From Rhodospirillaceae bacterium UBA6608 (lineage in GTDB: Bacteria; Pseudomonadota; Alphaproteobacteria; Rhodospirillales_A; Casp-alpha2): a stretch of 10,977 nucleotides of DNA. Below the pieces are notes generated by a model that saw nothing but the letters and a program-made list of their open reading frames with translations, did no database searches and had not been told where the DNA came from. Positions 1-6,207 of the stretch are shown here, piece after piece; position 1 is the first letter of the stretch; every line of letters starts with the position of its first letter. The stretch lies in the NCBI GenBank assembly GCA_002433335.1, contig DJHY01000005.1, forward strand, positions 1 to 10,977, given 5' to 3'. A program made the position numbers and the translations under genes.

Positions 1-277
1 TGACTGCCGGCTCGCCCGGGCGAATCTCCCAGATATCCAGGAACGCCGCGCTTTCGGGCGTTTCCTCCGGCGGGCGCTTGTCGCATTGCCGGGCGATGAT
101 CTCCAACGTGCCGAAGCGCACGACTTCGCCGACCCGGGCTTCGATGGTCGATACCCGCGCGGTGACCTTGTCCAAACCTTGAAGAATCACCTTGTTCATC
201 GGCGCGGCCTGGGCTGCGCCCACCGCCAGCAGCATCAATCCGGCAAACGTCAGGATATGGGCGACCGAGCGCCGCAT
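1..277 (-). CDS. DUF2155 domain secreted protein (3' end cut by window)
   Basis: Minus-strand reading frame starting with ATG at 277-275 and still open at the window edge; 92 residues are visible. Residues 1-24 form a signal peptide (MRRS n-region, hydrophobic core, AQA cleavage site near residue 24), so the product should be periplasmic. The mature part carries stretches typical of DUF2155: NKVILQGLDKVTARVST (residues 28-44), GEVVRFGTLEI (50-60) and CDKRPPEETPESAAFL (65-80), the last being the family hallmark. The start lies 6 bases after the mlaD stop, so the gene is translated from the same message; a GGAAG purine stretch overlaps that stop. The molecular function of DUF2155 is not known to me. 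The family commonly sits next to NDUFA12 genes in Alphaproteobacteria, which fits here. The rest of the protein lies outside the window. Confidence 0.88.
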   Translation of the reverse strand, partial: MRRSVAHILTFAGLMLLAVGAAQAAPMNKVILQGLDKVTARVSTIEARVGEVVRFGTLEIIARQCDKRPPEETPESAAFLDIWEIRPGEPAV

Positions 278-283
278 CTTGGC

Positions 284-733
284 TTACTTCCCGCCCGTGG
301 CCAGGAAGATGACCTCGCCGACCTGATCTTCCAGGGATTTGAAATCCTCGGTCTTGGCGATCTTGCCGCCCGGAGCCAGAGTTTCCTTGGCCTGACCGGG
401 TTTCAGGCGAATGTACTTGCCGCCCAAAATCCCCTCGGACCCGATGGTCGCGACCGTATCGTTCGGCAATTTCACGTCGGGCTGGATCGACATCACGACC
501 ACGGCCTCGAACGAGGTCGGATCAAGCCGCCGGTCGAGCACCGTGCCGACCTTGATCCCGTTGATTCGCACGTCGCTGCCCTTGGCCAACCCGCCGATCT
601 TCAGGAAATGGGCCTTCACCTCATAGCCCGTGACCGCTTTGACCTGCGCCACGTTGAAAGCGAAGAACAGGAACACGCCGGCAACGATCAGCACCACGCC
701 GCCTAGAACCGTTTCGATAGCGTTGCGCCCCAT
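284..733 (-). CDS. mlaD: MlaD-like MCE-domain lipid transport protein
   Basis: A 149-residue protein with one N-terminal membrane anchor (about residues 9-27, hydrophobic after MGRNAIETVL) and one MCE domain (about 38-114). MCE hallmarks are visible: an LKIGGLAKGSDVRINGIKVG segment (44-63), a TIGSEGILGGKYIRL segment (96-110), and the ProGly turn at 112-113. Family knowledge: MlaD is the periplasmic, inner-membrane-anchored substrate-binding subunit of the MlaFEDB phospholipid transporter that maintains outer-membrane lipid asymmetry; it forms a hexameric ring. The size matches single-domain MlaD. It lies 14 bases downstream of a second MCE gene and 6 bases upstream of the DUF2155 gene, so it is probably part of one transcript. 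An AGGAA sequence overlapping the upstream gene's TAG stop can serve as ribosome binding site. The ATPase, permease and STAS genes are not in the window, so its transporter partner is inferred. Confidence 0.9.
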   Translation of the reverse strand: MGRNAIETVLGGVVLIVAGVFLFFAFNVAQVKAVTGYEVKAHFLKIGGLAKGSDVRINGIKVGTVLDRRLDPTSFEAVVVMSIQPDVKLPNDTVATIGSEGILGGKYIRLKPGQAKETLAPGGKIAKTEDFKSLEDQVGEVIFLATGGK

Positions 734-747
734 GGCCGCCCCCGTTC

Positions 748-1242
748 CTATTTCAGTTGCCCGGCCGCTTCGGCGGCGGCTTTGCGTTCCGCCTGCGCCG
801 CCCGGCCTTGGGAAATAATGAGATCAAGAATGTCGCTGACGACCTGCGCGTCCTGGGTATAGGCAATGACATCGCCTGTTTTCAGCGGCTGTTCCGCCGC
901 CCCCGGCTCGACCACGATGTATTTCTCGCCGAACAGGCCATCCGTCTGGACCGAGGCCGACGAATCCTTCGGCACCGGCACCGCGTCGGACAGGCGTAGC
1001 GTCAGAACCGCCCGAAACCGGTTGTCCAAGCGCTGCGCCGTGACCGTGCCGATCCGCACGCCGCCCATACGGACCTCAGCCCCGGGGGCGATTCCATCGA
1101 CTCGCCCAAACAAGGCATCGACGCGCACATGCCCATCGGCGACCGAGGACATATCGCGGCTTTGATTCAGGAATCCGATCACGACCAGCAGCGTAAGCAG
1201 CGCCAGCGCACCGACCAGTTGTTCCTTGATCTCCAGGGTCAT
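748..1242 (-). CDS. mlaD: Second MlaD-like MCE-domain protein
   Basis: A 164-residue MCE protein with an N-terminal transmembrane helix (about residues 8-25) and one MCE domain (about 38-114), followed by a charged Ala/Glu/Lys tail (about 147-164) probably forming a helix. MCE features: LFGRVDGIAPGAEVRMGGVRIG (44-65), a QTDGLFGEKYIVVEPG segment (99-114). It resembles the neighbouring MlaD in architecture but differs clearly in sequence, so the two are paralogues rather than a recent duplication. In MCE systems this helix-anchored domain assembles into rings that shuttle phospholipids across the periplasm; two different MCE subunits could make a mixed ring or serve two ring types (inference). 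A purine-rich CAAGG lies just before the ATG. It follows NDUFA12 by 64 bases containing a 9-bp hairpin. The symbol denotes the family; orthology to mlaD proper is uncertain. Confidence 0.87.
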   Translation of the reverse strand: MTLEIKEQLVGALALLTLLVVIGFLNQSRDMSSVADGHVRVDALFGRVDGIAPGAEVRMGGVRIGTVTAQRLDNRFRAVLTLRLSDAVPVPKDSSASVQTDGLFGEKYIVVEPGAAEQPLKTGDVIAYTQDAQVVSDILDLIISQGRAAQAERKAAAEAAGQLK

Positions 1243-1276
1243 GACCTTGCGACCGTTATCGCGTGAGGCACCGGAC

Positions 1277-1299
1277 GGCGTCCATGACGTATGGACGCC
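1277..1299 (-). repeat. Perfect 9-bp inverted repeat between NDUFA12 and MCE gene
   Basis: Arms GGCGTCCAT (1277-1285) and ATGGACGCC (1291-1299) are exact reverse complements around a 5-base spacer (GACGT). It lies 7 bases past the NDUFA12 stop and 34 bases before the MCE-gene start. In RNA it would form a stable hairpin. There is no U-run after it on the minus strand, so a simple intrinsic terminator is unlikely; a transcript-processing or partial attenuation element, or a protein-binding palindrome, are alternatives. Confidence 0.6.
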
Positions 1300-1306
1300 T
1301 CGCCGC

Positions 1307-1663
1307 TCACTCGGGGGCCCAGGCTTCGTAGTCGCCGGTGGCCTTGGCCCGCTGGCCGCCCTTGAAATCGTGGCCAGCCGGGCGATAGGCGCCCATCGTA
1401 CCGGTCAGGTTCGGCACATGCTCTTTCTGCCACGGGCGCGCTTGCGTCGCGCTTTCGGTCAGCGGCTCCGCCGTGGTGTGGTGAAGCCAAGCATGCCACT
1501 CGGCGGGCACCTTCGACGCTTCCTTGCCACCCTTGTACAGCACCCAGCGGCGTTCGCGGCCGTGCAGCGACGCCCCCTTGTGCTTGTAGTAACGGTTGCC
1601 GAATTCGTCGGTGCCGACCAGCTTGCCGTAAATCCATGTGTGCAGGAGCGTTCCGATGTCCAT
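1307..1663 (-). CDS. NDUFA12 family complex I accessory/assembly subunit (B17.2 homologue)
   Basis: A 118-residue protein when started at the ATG at 1663-1661. Family signatures are clear: DEFGNRYY (19-26), RRWVLYKGGKEASKVPAEWHAWLHH (38-62), PNLTGTMGAYRPAG (84-97) and RAKATGDYEAW (105-115). It is the bacterial homologue of the mitochondrial complex I subunit NDUFA12 (B17.2/17.2 kDa), a small accessory subunit on the peripheral arm of NADH:ubiquinone oxidoreductase, known chiefly from Alphaproteobacteria. The frame can be extended to a GTG at 1678, but that GTG is embedded in an AGGTGG Shine-Dalgarno-like motif which would serve the ATG 11 bases later; the protein family also begins with a short lead-in such as this MDIGTLLHTW. 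It heads the minus-strand cluster with two MCE genes and DUF2155. Core nuo genes are absent from the window, which is usual for this subunit. Confidence 0.93.
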   Translation of the reverse strand: MDIGTLLHTWIYGKLVGTDEFGNRYYKHKGASLHGRERRWVLYKGGKEASKVPAEWHAWLHHTTAEPLTESATQARPWQKEHVPNLTGTMGAYRPAGHDFKGGQRAKATGDYEAWAPE

Positions 1664-1674
1664 GACGTCTCTAT

Positions 1675-1680
1675 CCACCT
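1675..1680 (-). promoter_or_regulatory. Ribosome binding site deciding the NDUFA12 start
   Basis: AGGTGG on the minus strand, 11 bases upstream of the ATG at 1663. It contains the alternative GTG start (1678), which argues that the ATG, not the GTG, is used. Confidence 0.5.
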
Positions 1681-1735
1681 GAAGTATCGCCGGAATATGG
1701 CACCATGTGGGCGCAAGGTCCAGGGCTCGTCGCCA

Positions 1736-1764
1736 ATTATATGGCCGTTATGACACCAGGTCAT
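1736..1764 (-). promoter_or_regulatory. Sigma70-type promoter for the NDUFA12-mlaD cluster
   Basis: On the minus strand an exact TATAAT (-10, plus positions 1736-1741) is preceded after a 17-base spacer by ATGACC (-35, plus 1759-1764), which matches the TTGACA consensus at four of six positions. Transcription would begin near 1729, giving a leader of about 66 bases before the NDUFA12 ATG. The -10 match is unusually good for a GC-rich genome; the -35 is moderate. Prediction from sequence only. Confidence 0.5.
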
Positions 1765-1765
1765 A
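1749..1765. repeat. Operator-like inverted repeat overlapping the -35 region
   Basis: TATGAC (1749-1754) and GTCATA (1760-1765) are exact reverse complements around 5 bases. The palindrome covers part of the spacer and the -35 of the predicted minus-strand promoter. The arm GGTCATA occurs again at 1799-1805, 40 bases to the right. This layout could be a regulator-binding site controlling the minus-strand cluster, nrdJ, or both; the binding protein is unknown. Confidence 0.35.
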
Positions 1766-1808
1766 CACTACATATCGGACCGGTCGAACTATGCCTTTGG
1801 TCATAACC

Positions 1809-1822
1809 CCCGGATTTCCGGG
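1809..1822. repeat. 14-base palindrome in the nrdJ upstream region
   Basis: CCCGGA (1809-1814) and TCCGGG (1817-1822) are exact reverse complements with a 2-base spacer. It lies in the divergent region, 62 bases before the proposed nrdJ -35 element, and just ahead of an AT-rich stretch (about 1828-1885). A 2-base spacer rules out a good RNA hairpin with that full stem, so a DNA-binding site is the more natural reading. No known regulator consensus was recognised. Confidence 0.3.
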
Positions 1823-1883
1823 CGGTTCCACAAAATCAAGTAATTTTTTCGCAACAAAAGCCCTAAATCTTGAAATAATTATA

Positions 1884-1912
1884 TTGCCGCCCCCCGAAAC
1901 CGCTGGCTACAT
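1884..1912 (+). promoter_or_regulatory. Candidate nrdJ promoter
   Basis: TTGCCG (1884-1889), a 17-base spacer and CTACAT (1907-1912) form a plausible alphaproteobacterial housekeeping promoter, each hexamer matching consensus at four of six positions. The start of transcription would be near 1919, leaving a leader of about 170 bases before nrdJ. The AT-rich stretch just upstream (1828-1885) would favour promoter activity. Other weaker placements are possible. Confidence 0.33.
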
Positions 1913-1950
1913 TTAGCGCTCTTCACGCCTGGGCAGACACATTATCTAGT

Positions 1951-2016
1951 AAGGCAGCGCATGCCTTCCGCGCCGTCGGCTGAAAACGAACCGGGACCGT
2001 ACACGGGCCTGCCGAC
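1951..2016 (+). other. Structured 5' leader of nrdJ
   Basis: Two stem-loops can be drawn in the predicted leader. The first pairs AAGGCA (1951-1956) with TGCCTT (1962-1967) around a 5-base loop. The second closes with GTCGGC (1975-1980) and GCCGAC (2011-2016), enclosing an inner hairpin of CCG (1997-1999) and CGG (2004-2006) extended by GG/CC across an A-G mismatch. The leader could influence nrdJ expression. It lacks a convincing match to the cobalamin riboswitch, so no ligand is claimed. Confidence 0.3.
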
Positions 2017-2087
2017 AGACAGATTGGTGACCGACGATCCAGCGCCGGCGCCACAGGGACCAGATAGGGATACCAAACGGGGTAACG

Positions 2088-5000
2088 ATGCAGATCAAGC
2101 GGCATTTCACAAAGCAGGACAAGTCGCCTTACGCGGCGATCAAATTTCGTCAGGCCACCAGCGAAATTCGCAATCCGGACGGCTCTGTCGTCTTTTCGCA
2201 AGACGGCATCGAGGTGCCGGAAGCTTGGTCGCAGGTTGCCTGCGACGTTTTGGCGCAGAAATATTTTCGCAAGGCCGGGGTTCCCGCCAAGCTGAAGAAG
2301 GTCGAGGAAAACTCGGTTCCGTCTTGGCTGTGGCGGTCCGAGCCGGACGATGCGGCGCTGAAGAAGCTGCCGAAGGAAAAGCGTTTCTCCGGTGAAATGA
2401 GCGCCAAACAGGTGTTCGACCGACTGGCCGGAACCTGGACCTACTGGGGCTGGAAAGGCGGTTATTTCGATTCCGAAGCGGATGCGCAGGCCTATTTCGA
2501 CGAAATGCGCTTCATGCTGGCCAAGCAGATGGCTGCCCCGAACTCGCCGCAATGGTTCAACACCGGTCTGCATTGGGCCTATGGCATCGACGGCCCGGCG
2601 CAGGGTCACCACTATGTCGACTTCGAAACCGGCAAGCTGGTCGCCTCTCAGTCCTCTTATGAACACCCGCAGCCCCATGCCTGCTTCATCCAGGGCGTCT
2701 CGGACGACTTGGTGAACGAAGGCGGCATCATGGACCTGTGGGTCCGCGAAGCGCGTCTGTTCAAATACGGCTCGGGTACCGGCTCCAACTTCTCCCACCT
2801 GCGTGGCGAGAACGAGCCCCTGTCGGGCGGCGGTCGTTCCTCCGGCCTGATGAGCTTCCTCAAGATCGGCGACCGCGCTGCGGGCGCGATCAAATCCGGC
2901 GGCACCACGCGCCGCGCCGCCAAGATGGTCGTGGTCGACGTCGATCACCCGGACATCGAGAACTACATCGGCTGGAAGGTCCAGGAAGAGCAGAAGGTCG
3001 CGGCCCTGGTCGCCGGCTCCCGCCTGGCCAAGAAGCACATGACCGCCGTCATGGCCGCCTGCCAGGCCGACCTGGGCGCCGACGCCGGCGCGGACGACCG
3101 TTTCGACCCCAAGGCGAACCCGGCCCTCAAGGCCGCGATCAAGGGCTGCCGCGGGGCCATGATCCCCGACAACTACGTTCAGCGGGTGATCCACTTCGCG
3201 CGTCAGGGCTATACCGAGATCGATTTCCCGACCTACAACACGGATTGGGATTCGGAAGCCTATGTCACCGTTTCGGGCCAGAACTCCAACAACTCGGTTC
3301 GTCTGACCAACGACTTCATTCGTTCGGTCCTGGACGACGGTGAGTGGGAACTGATCCGCCGCACCGACGGCACCGTCCACAAGCGGGTCAAGGCCCGCGA
3401 CCTGTGGGAAAAGATCGGCTATTCGGCCTGGGCCTGCGCCGATCCGGGCTTGCAGTACGACACCACCATCAACGAATGGCACACCTGCCCCAATTCGGGC
3501 CGGATCAACGCCTCCAACCCCTGCTCGGAATACATGTTCCTGGACGATACGGCCTGTAACCTGGCGTCCCTGAACCTGATCACCTTCGCCCAGCAGGATG
3601 GGACGTTCAACGTCGCCTCGTTCGAGCACGCGGTGCGTCTGTGGACCGTGACCTTGGAAATCTCGGTGCTGATGGCTCAGTTCCCGTCCAAGGAAATCGC
3701 TCAGCTGTCCTACGAGTTCCGGACCCTGGGCCTGGGTTACGCCAACATCGGCGGCTACCTGATGAACGCCGGCTTGTCCTACGACTCGGTCGAAGGCCGC
3801 GCGATCTGCGGCGCCATCACGGCGCTGATGACCGGCACCTGCTACGCGACCTCCGCCGAGATGGCGTCCGAACTGGGCACCTTCCCGCGCTATGAGGAAA
3901 ACGCCGAGCCGATGCTGCGGGTCATCCGCAACCATCGTCGCGCCGCCCATGGCGAAAGCGCCGGCTACGAAGGGCTGGAAGTCAATCCGGTGCCGCTGGT
4001 CGCCAGCGAATGCCCGGACGACGCCCTGGTCGCGGCTGCCGCCAAGGCCTGGGACCTGGCCCTCGAAGCGGGCGAAGCCCATGGCTATCGCAATGCCCAG
4101 ACCACGGTGATCGCGCCCACGGGCACCATCGGCCTGGTCATGGATTGCGACACCACGGGGATCGAGCCGGACTTCGCCCTGGTGAAGTTCAAGAAGCTGG
4201 CCGGTGGCGGCTACTTCAAAATCATCAACCGGATGGTCCCGAAGGCCCTGGTCGGCCTGGGTTACACCGCCGACGAGATCACCGCGATGATCAACTACGC
4301 GGTCGGTCACGGCACCCTGGAAGGGGCCCCCGGGATCAACGCAGAATCGTTGAAAGAGAAGGGCTTCTCCCACAATGTTATGACAAAACTTGAAAAGTCG
4401 CTGGGCGAAGCCTTCGACATCAAGTTCGTGTTCAACAAGTGGAACCTGGGCGAAGACTTCTGCCGCGAAGGCCTGGGCATCCCGGCCGAGAAGCTCGACG
4501 ACATGTCCTTCGACATGCTCACCTATCTGGGCTACTCCAAGGCTGAAATCGAAGCCGCCAACACCTACGTCTGCGGTGCGATGACTCTGGAAGGTGCCCC
4601 GCACCTGAAGGAAGAACATCTGTCCGTGTTCGATTGCGCCAACCCCTGCGGCAAGATCGGCAAGCGTTACCTGTCGGTCGATAGCCACATCCGCATGATG
4701 GCCGCGGCCCAGCCGTTCATCTCGGGCGCCATTTCCAAGACCATCAACATGCCGAATTCGGCCTCGGTCGCGGAATGCAACGAAGCCTACATGCTGTCCT
4801 GGCAGTTGGGTCTGAAGGCCAACGCCCTGTACCGGGACGGCTCCAAGCTGTCGCAGCCGCTGCAGGCCGCCCTTCTGGACGAAGCCGACGCCGAGGAAAC
4901 CCTGGAAGAAGCCATCGCCGACCGTCCGGCGGCCGCCAAGGCCGAGATCGTCGCCGAGCGCATTGTCGAGCGGATCGTCGAACGGGCCGCCGAGCGGCAG

Positions 5001-5846
5001 CGTCCGCCGGATCGTCGCAAGGGTTACACCCAGAAAGCCGCCGTCGGCGGGCACAAGGTCTACCTGCGGACCGGCGAATACGAAGACGGTGGCTTGGCCG
5101 AAATCTTCATCGACATGCACAAGGAAGGTGCCGCCTTCCGGTCGCTGATGAACAACTTTGCGATCGCCATCTCGATCGGCCTGCAGTACGGCGTGCCGCT
5201 TGAAGAATACGTCGAAGCCTACACCTTCACCCGCTTCGAGCCGTCGGGCATCGTCACCGGCAACGACACCATCAAGATGGCGACGTCGATCCTCGACTAC
5301 ATCTTCCGCGAATTGGCGGTGTCGTACCTCGAACGCAACGACCTTGCCCATGTCGAACCGGCGGACCTGATGCCCGATACCTTGGGCGATGGCTCGGCCG
5401 AGGGCGACCTGCCGGAAGACGAAGCCAACGGCATGATGGACGCGGTCGTTCAGCAATTCGCCAGCCGCGGTTATGTCCGCTCCAAGCAGTTCATGGTGGT
5501 CCAGGGCGGCCGTCAGGGCGGCAACGGTTCGAGCAGCGGCAATGCCTCGGCCAGCGGCGGGTCTTCCGCCCCGGCCACGGCGACGGCGGGCGCCATGCGC
5601 GCCTCCGGTGCGAGCGGCAGCTCGGGCAGCGGCACGAGTGTCCAGCAGACCGAGACCATCGACACCGTGCTTGAGATCGAAACGTCGGTCATTACTCAGA
5701 CCGACAACAAGTTGGACCAGATCCGCGAAGCTCGCATGAAGGGCTACGAAGGTGATCCTTGCGGCGATTGCGGCAACTTCACCCTGGTCCGTAACGGCAC
5801 CTGCATGAAATGCGTCACCTGCGGCGCGACCAGCGGATGTTCGTGA
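2088..5846 (+). CDS. nrdJ: Adenosylcobalamin-dependent (class II) ribonucleotide reductase
   Basis: A 1,252-residue enzyme that reduces ribonucleotides to deoxyribonucleotides for DNA synthesis, using adenosylcobalamin to make a thiyl radical, hence working with or without oxygen. The catalytic barrel has the class II signature NPCSE (477-481: Asn477, radical Cys479, Glu481), and reducible partners Cys199 (HACF) and Cys490, the last 11 residues after the radical Cys as in Thermotoga NrdJ. Other conserved parts are GSGTGSNFS (228-236), [11 protein letters not shown] (270-280) and APTGTIG (676-682). A TLEGAP repeat occurs at 743-748 and 833-838. A charged helical linker (about 930-978) leads to the TSCPD-type domain (about 985-1085). 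A Gly/Ser/Ala-rich linker (1139-1187) precedes a cysteine-rich tail (Cys1225, 1228, 1239, 1242, 1245, 1251) likely binding zinc and/or re-reducing the active site. No ATP-cone is evident at the N terminus. GGGGT lies 5 bases before the ATG. Two terminators follow. Confidence 0.97.
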   Translation: MQIKRHFTKQDKSPYAAIKFRQATSEIRNPDGSVVFSQDGIEVPEAWSQVACDVLAQKYFRKAGVPAKLKKVEENSVPSWLWRSEPDDAALKKLPKEKRFSGEMSAKQVFDRLAGTWTYWGWKGGYFDSEADAQAYFDEMRFMLAKQMAAPNSPQWFNTGLHWAYGIDGPAQGHHYVDFETGKLVASQSSYEHPQPHACFIQGVSDDLVNEGGIMDLWVREARLFKYGSGTGSNFSHLRGENEPLSGGGRSSGLMSFLKIGDRAAGAIKSGGTTRRAAKMVVVDVDHPDIENYIGWKVQEEQKVAALVAGSRLAKKHMTAVMAACQADLGADAGADDRFDPKANPALKAAIKGCRGAMIPDNYVQRVIHFARQGYTEIDFPTYNTDWDSEAYVTVSGQNSNNSVRLTNDFIRSVLDDGEWELIRRTDGTVHKRVKARDLWEKIGYSAWACADPGLQYDTTINEWHTCPNSGRINASNPCSEYMFLDDTACNLASLNLITFAQQDGTFNVASFEHAVRLWTVTLEISVLMAQFPSKEIAQLSYEFRTLGLGYANIGGYLMNAGLSYDSVEGRAICGAITALMTGTCYATSAEMASELGTFPRYEENAEPMLRVIRNHRRAAHGESAGYEGLEVNPVPLVASECPDDALVAAAAKAWDLALEAGEAHGYRNAQTTVIAPTGTIGLVMDCDTTGIEPDFALVKFKKLAGGGYFKIINRMVPKALVGLGYTADEITAMINYAVGHGTLEGAPGINAESLKEKGFSHNVMTKLEKSLGEAFDIKFVFNKWNLGEDFCREGLGIPAEKLDDMSFDMLTYLGYSKAEIEAANTYVCGAMTLEGAPHLKEEHLSVFDCANPCGKIGKRYLSVDSHIRMMAAAQPFISGAISKTINMPNSASVAECNEAYMLSWQLGLKANALYRDGSKLSQPLQAALLDEADAEETLEEAIADRPAAAKAEIVAERIVERIVERAAERQRPPDRRKGYTQKAAVGGHKVYLRTGEYEDGGLAEIFIDMHKEGAAFRSLMNNFAIAISIGLQYGVPLEEYVEAYTFTRFEPSGIVTGNDTIKMATSILDYIFRELAVSYLERNDLAHVEPADLMPDTLGDGSAEGDLPEDEANGMMDAVVQQFASRGYVRSKQFMVVQGGRQGGNGSSSGNASASGGSSAPATATAGAMRASGASGSSGSGTSVQQTETIDTVLEIETSVITQTDNKLDQIREARMKGYEGDPCGDCGNFTLVRNGTCMKCVTCGATSGCS

Positions 5847-5897
5847 TGGTGCGCGTCCCTACTTCCCACAACAAGGAATCCTCCCTGGGAAACTTGG

Positions 5898-5937
5898 GGC
5901 GTGCGGCGGGTCTTGACCCGTCGTACGCCTCTTTTTT
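5898..5937 (+). terminator. Strong Rho-independent terminator of nrdJ
   Basis: A 14-bp stem (5898-5911 with 5916-5929, two G-U pairs) with a CTTG loop is followed by TCTTTTTT (5930-5937). It begins 52 bases after the nrdJ stop, so nrdJ appears to be a single-gene transcript. Confidence 0.93.
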
Positions 5938-5964
5938 GGCCTAGCCAGACGCCACAAGAAATTC

Positions 5965-5999
5965 AAAGCCGTCCTGGTCACAGCATCAGGACGGCTTTT
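5965..5999 (+). terminator. Second hairpin terminator in tandem
   Basis: AAAGCCGTCCTG (5965-5976) pairs perfectly over 12 bp with CAGGACGGCTTT (5987-5998) around a 10-base loop and runs into TTTT. It starts 28 bases after the nrdJ terminator. It may be a back-up terminator. With its A-rich left edge it could also act on minus-strand transcripts, although no minus-strand gene is visible upstream on that side. Confidence 0.8.
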
Positions 6000-6045
6000 A
6001 CTTGCCTAAAATGTAATGCAAACACGGTTTGCGGTCGGGTTGCGT

Positions 6046-6091
6046 GTTCTGCTAGAACCCATTGAAAATGCTTTCAATGAGAACCAAGTTC
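6046..6091. repeat. Nested inverted-repeat cluster upstream of the REC-MBL gene
   Basis: Within 46 bases there are three exact inverted repeats. CATTGAAA (6060-6067) and TTTCAATG (6072-6079) flank ATGC. GTTCT (6046-6050) and AGAAC (6054-6058) flank GCT. GAAC (6081-6084) and GTTC (6088-6091) flank CAA. The outer GTTCT can also pair with AGAAC at 6080-6084, enclosing the central palindrome. A -10-like GATAAT (6102-6107) lies 22 bases downstream with no good -35, which would suit an activator bound at the palindrome. This is a candidate operator region for the REC-MBL gene; the regulator is unknown. Confidence 0.45.
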
Positions 6092-6130
6092 CAAGGGAAG
6101 CGATAATCTGTCTTTGAGGGATTTGTTAAC

Positions 6131-6157
6131 CAGTTCAAGGTGTAATGGCTTGAACTG
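6131..6157 (+). promoter_or_regulatory. Perfect 9-bp stem-loop in the REC-MBL leader
   Basis: CAGTTCAAG (6131-6139) and CTTGAACTG (6149-6157) are exact reverse complements around a 9-base loop. A TTTTT run follows at 6165-6169, 7 bases after the stem, and the REC-MBL ATG is 50 bases downstream. A small second hairpin, CCGGC/GCCGG with loop TTGT (6178-6191), lies between them. It may be a weak attenuator or a second palindromic operator; its core TTCAA/TTGAA echoes the TTGAAA/TTTCAA arms of the upstream palindrome. Confidence 0.4.
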
Positions 6158-6207
6158 CGAATTGTTTTTGGGGAAATCCGGCTTGTGCCGGCGCATTGGA
6201 ACGGGAC

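Noticed and set aside
1765..1780. Possible NrdR box (ACACTACATATCGGAC) upstream of nrdJ.
   Set aside because: It keeps part of the NrdR consensus but misses several symmetric positions, has no clear partner box at the usual spacing of about three helical turns, and lies more than 100 bases from the proposed nrdJ promoter.
1991..2019. Resemblance to the cobalamin-riboswitch B12 box in the nrdJ leader (GGGCCTGCCG around 2005-2014).
   Set aside because: Only a short part matches, and I could not find the other conserved cobalamin elements upstream in the right order; the space after the predicted promoter is also short for that riboswitch. A covariance-model search would settle it.
1961..2395. 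Plus-strand open frame of 144 codons starting in the nrdJ leader.
   Set aside because: No ribosome binding site, no recognisable domain, and most of it overlaps nrdJ in another frame.
1923..5456. A 1,177-codon open frame on the minus strand running opposite nrdJ.
   Set aside because: It lies almost wholly antisense to an unmistakable nrdJ gene. Its translation is rich in Gly, Val, Arg, Asp and His without any recognisable domain, as expected when the complement of strongly biased GC-rich codons is read. It is a shadow of nrdJ codon use.
6046..6091. LexA-like reading of the GTTC/GAAC elements.
   Set aside because: The alphaproteobacterial LexA site is a direct repeat GTTC-N7-GTTC; here the spacings are 5 and 3 bases in inverted orientation, so the match is not convincing.
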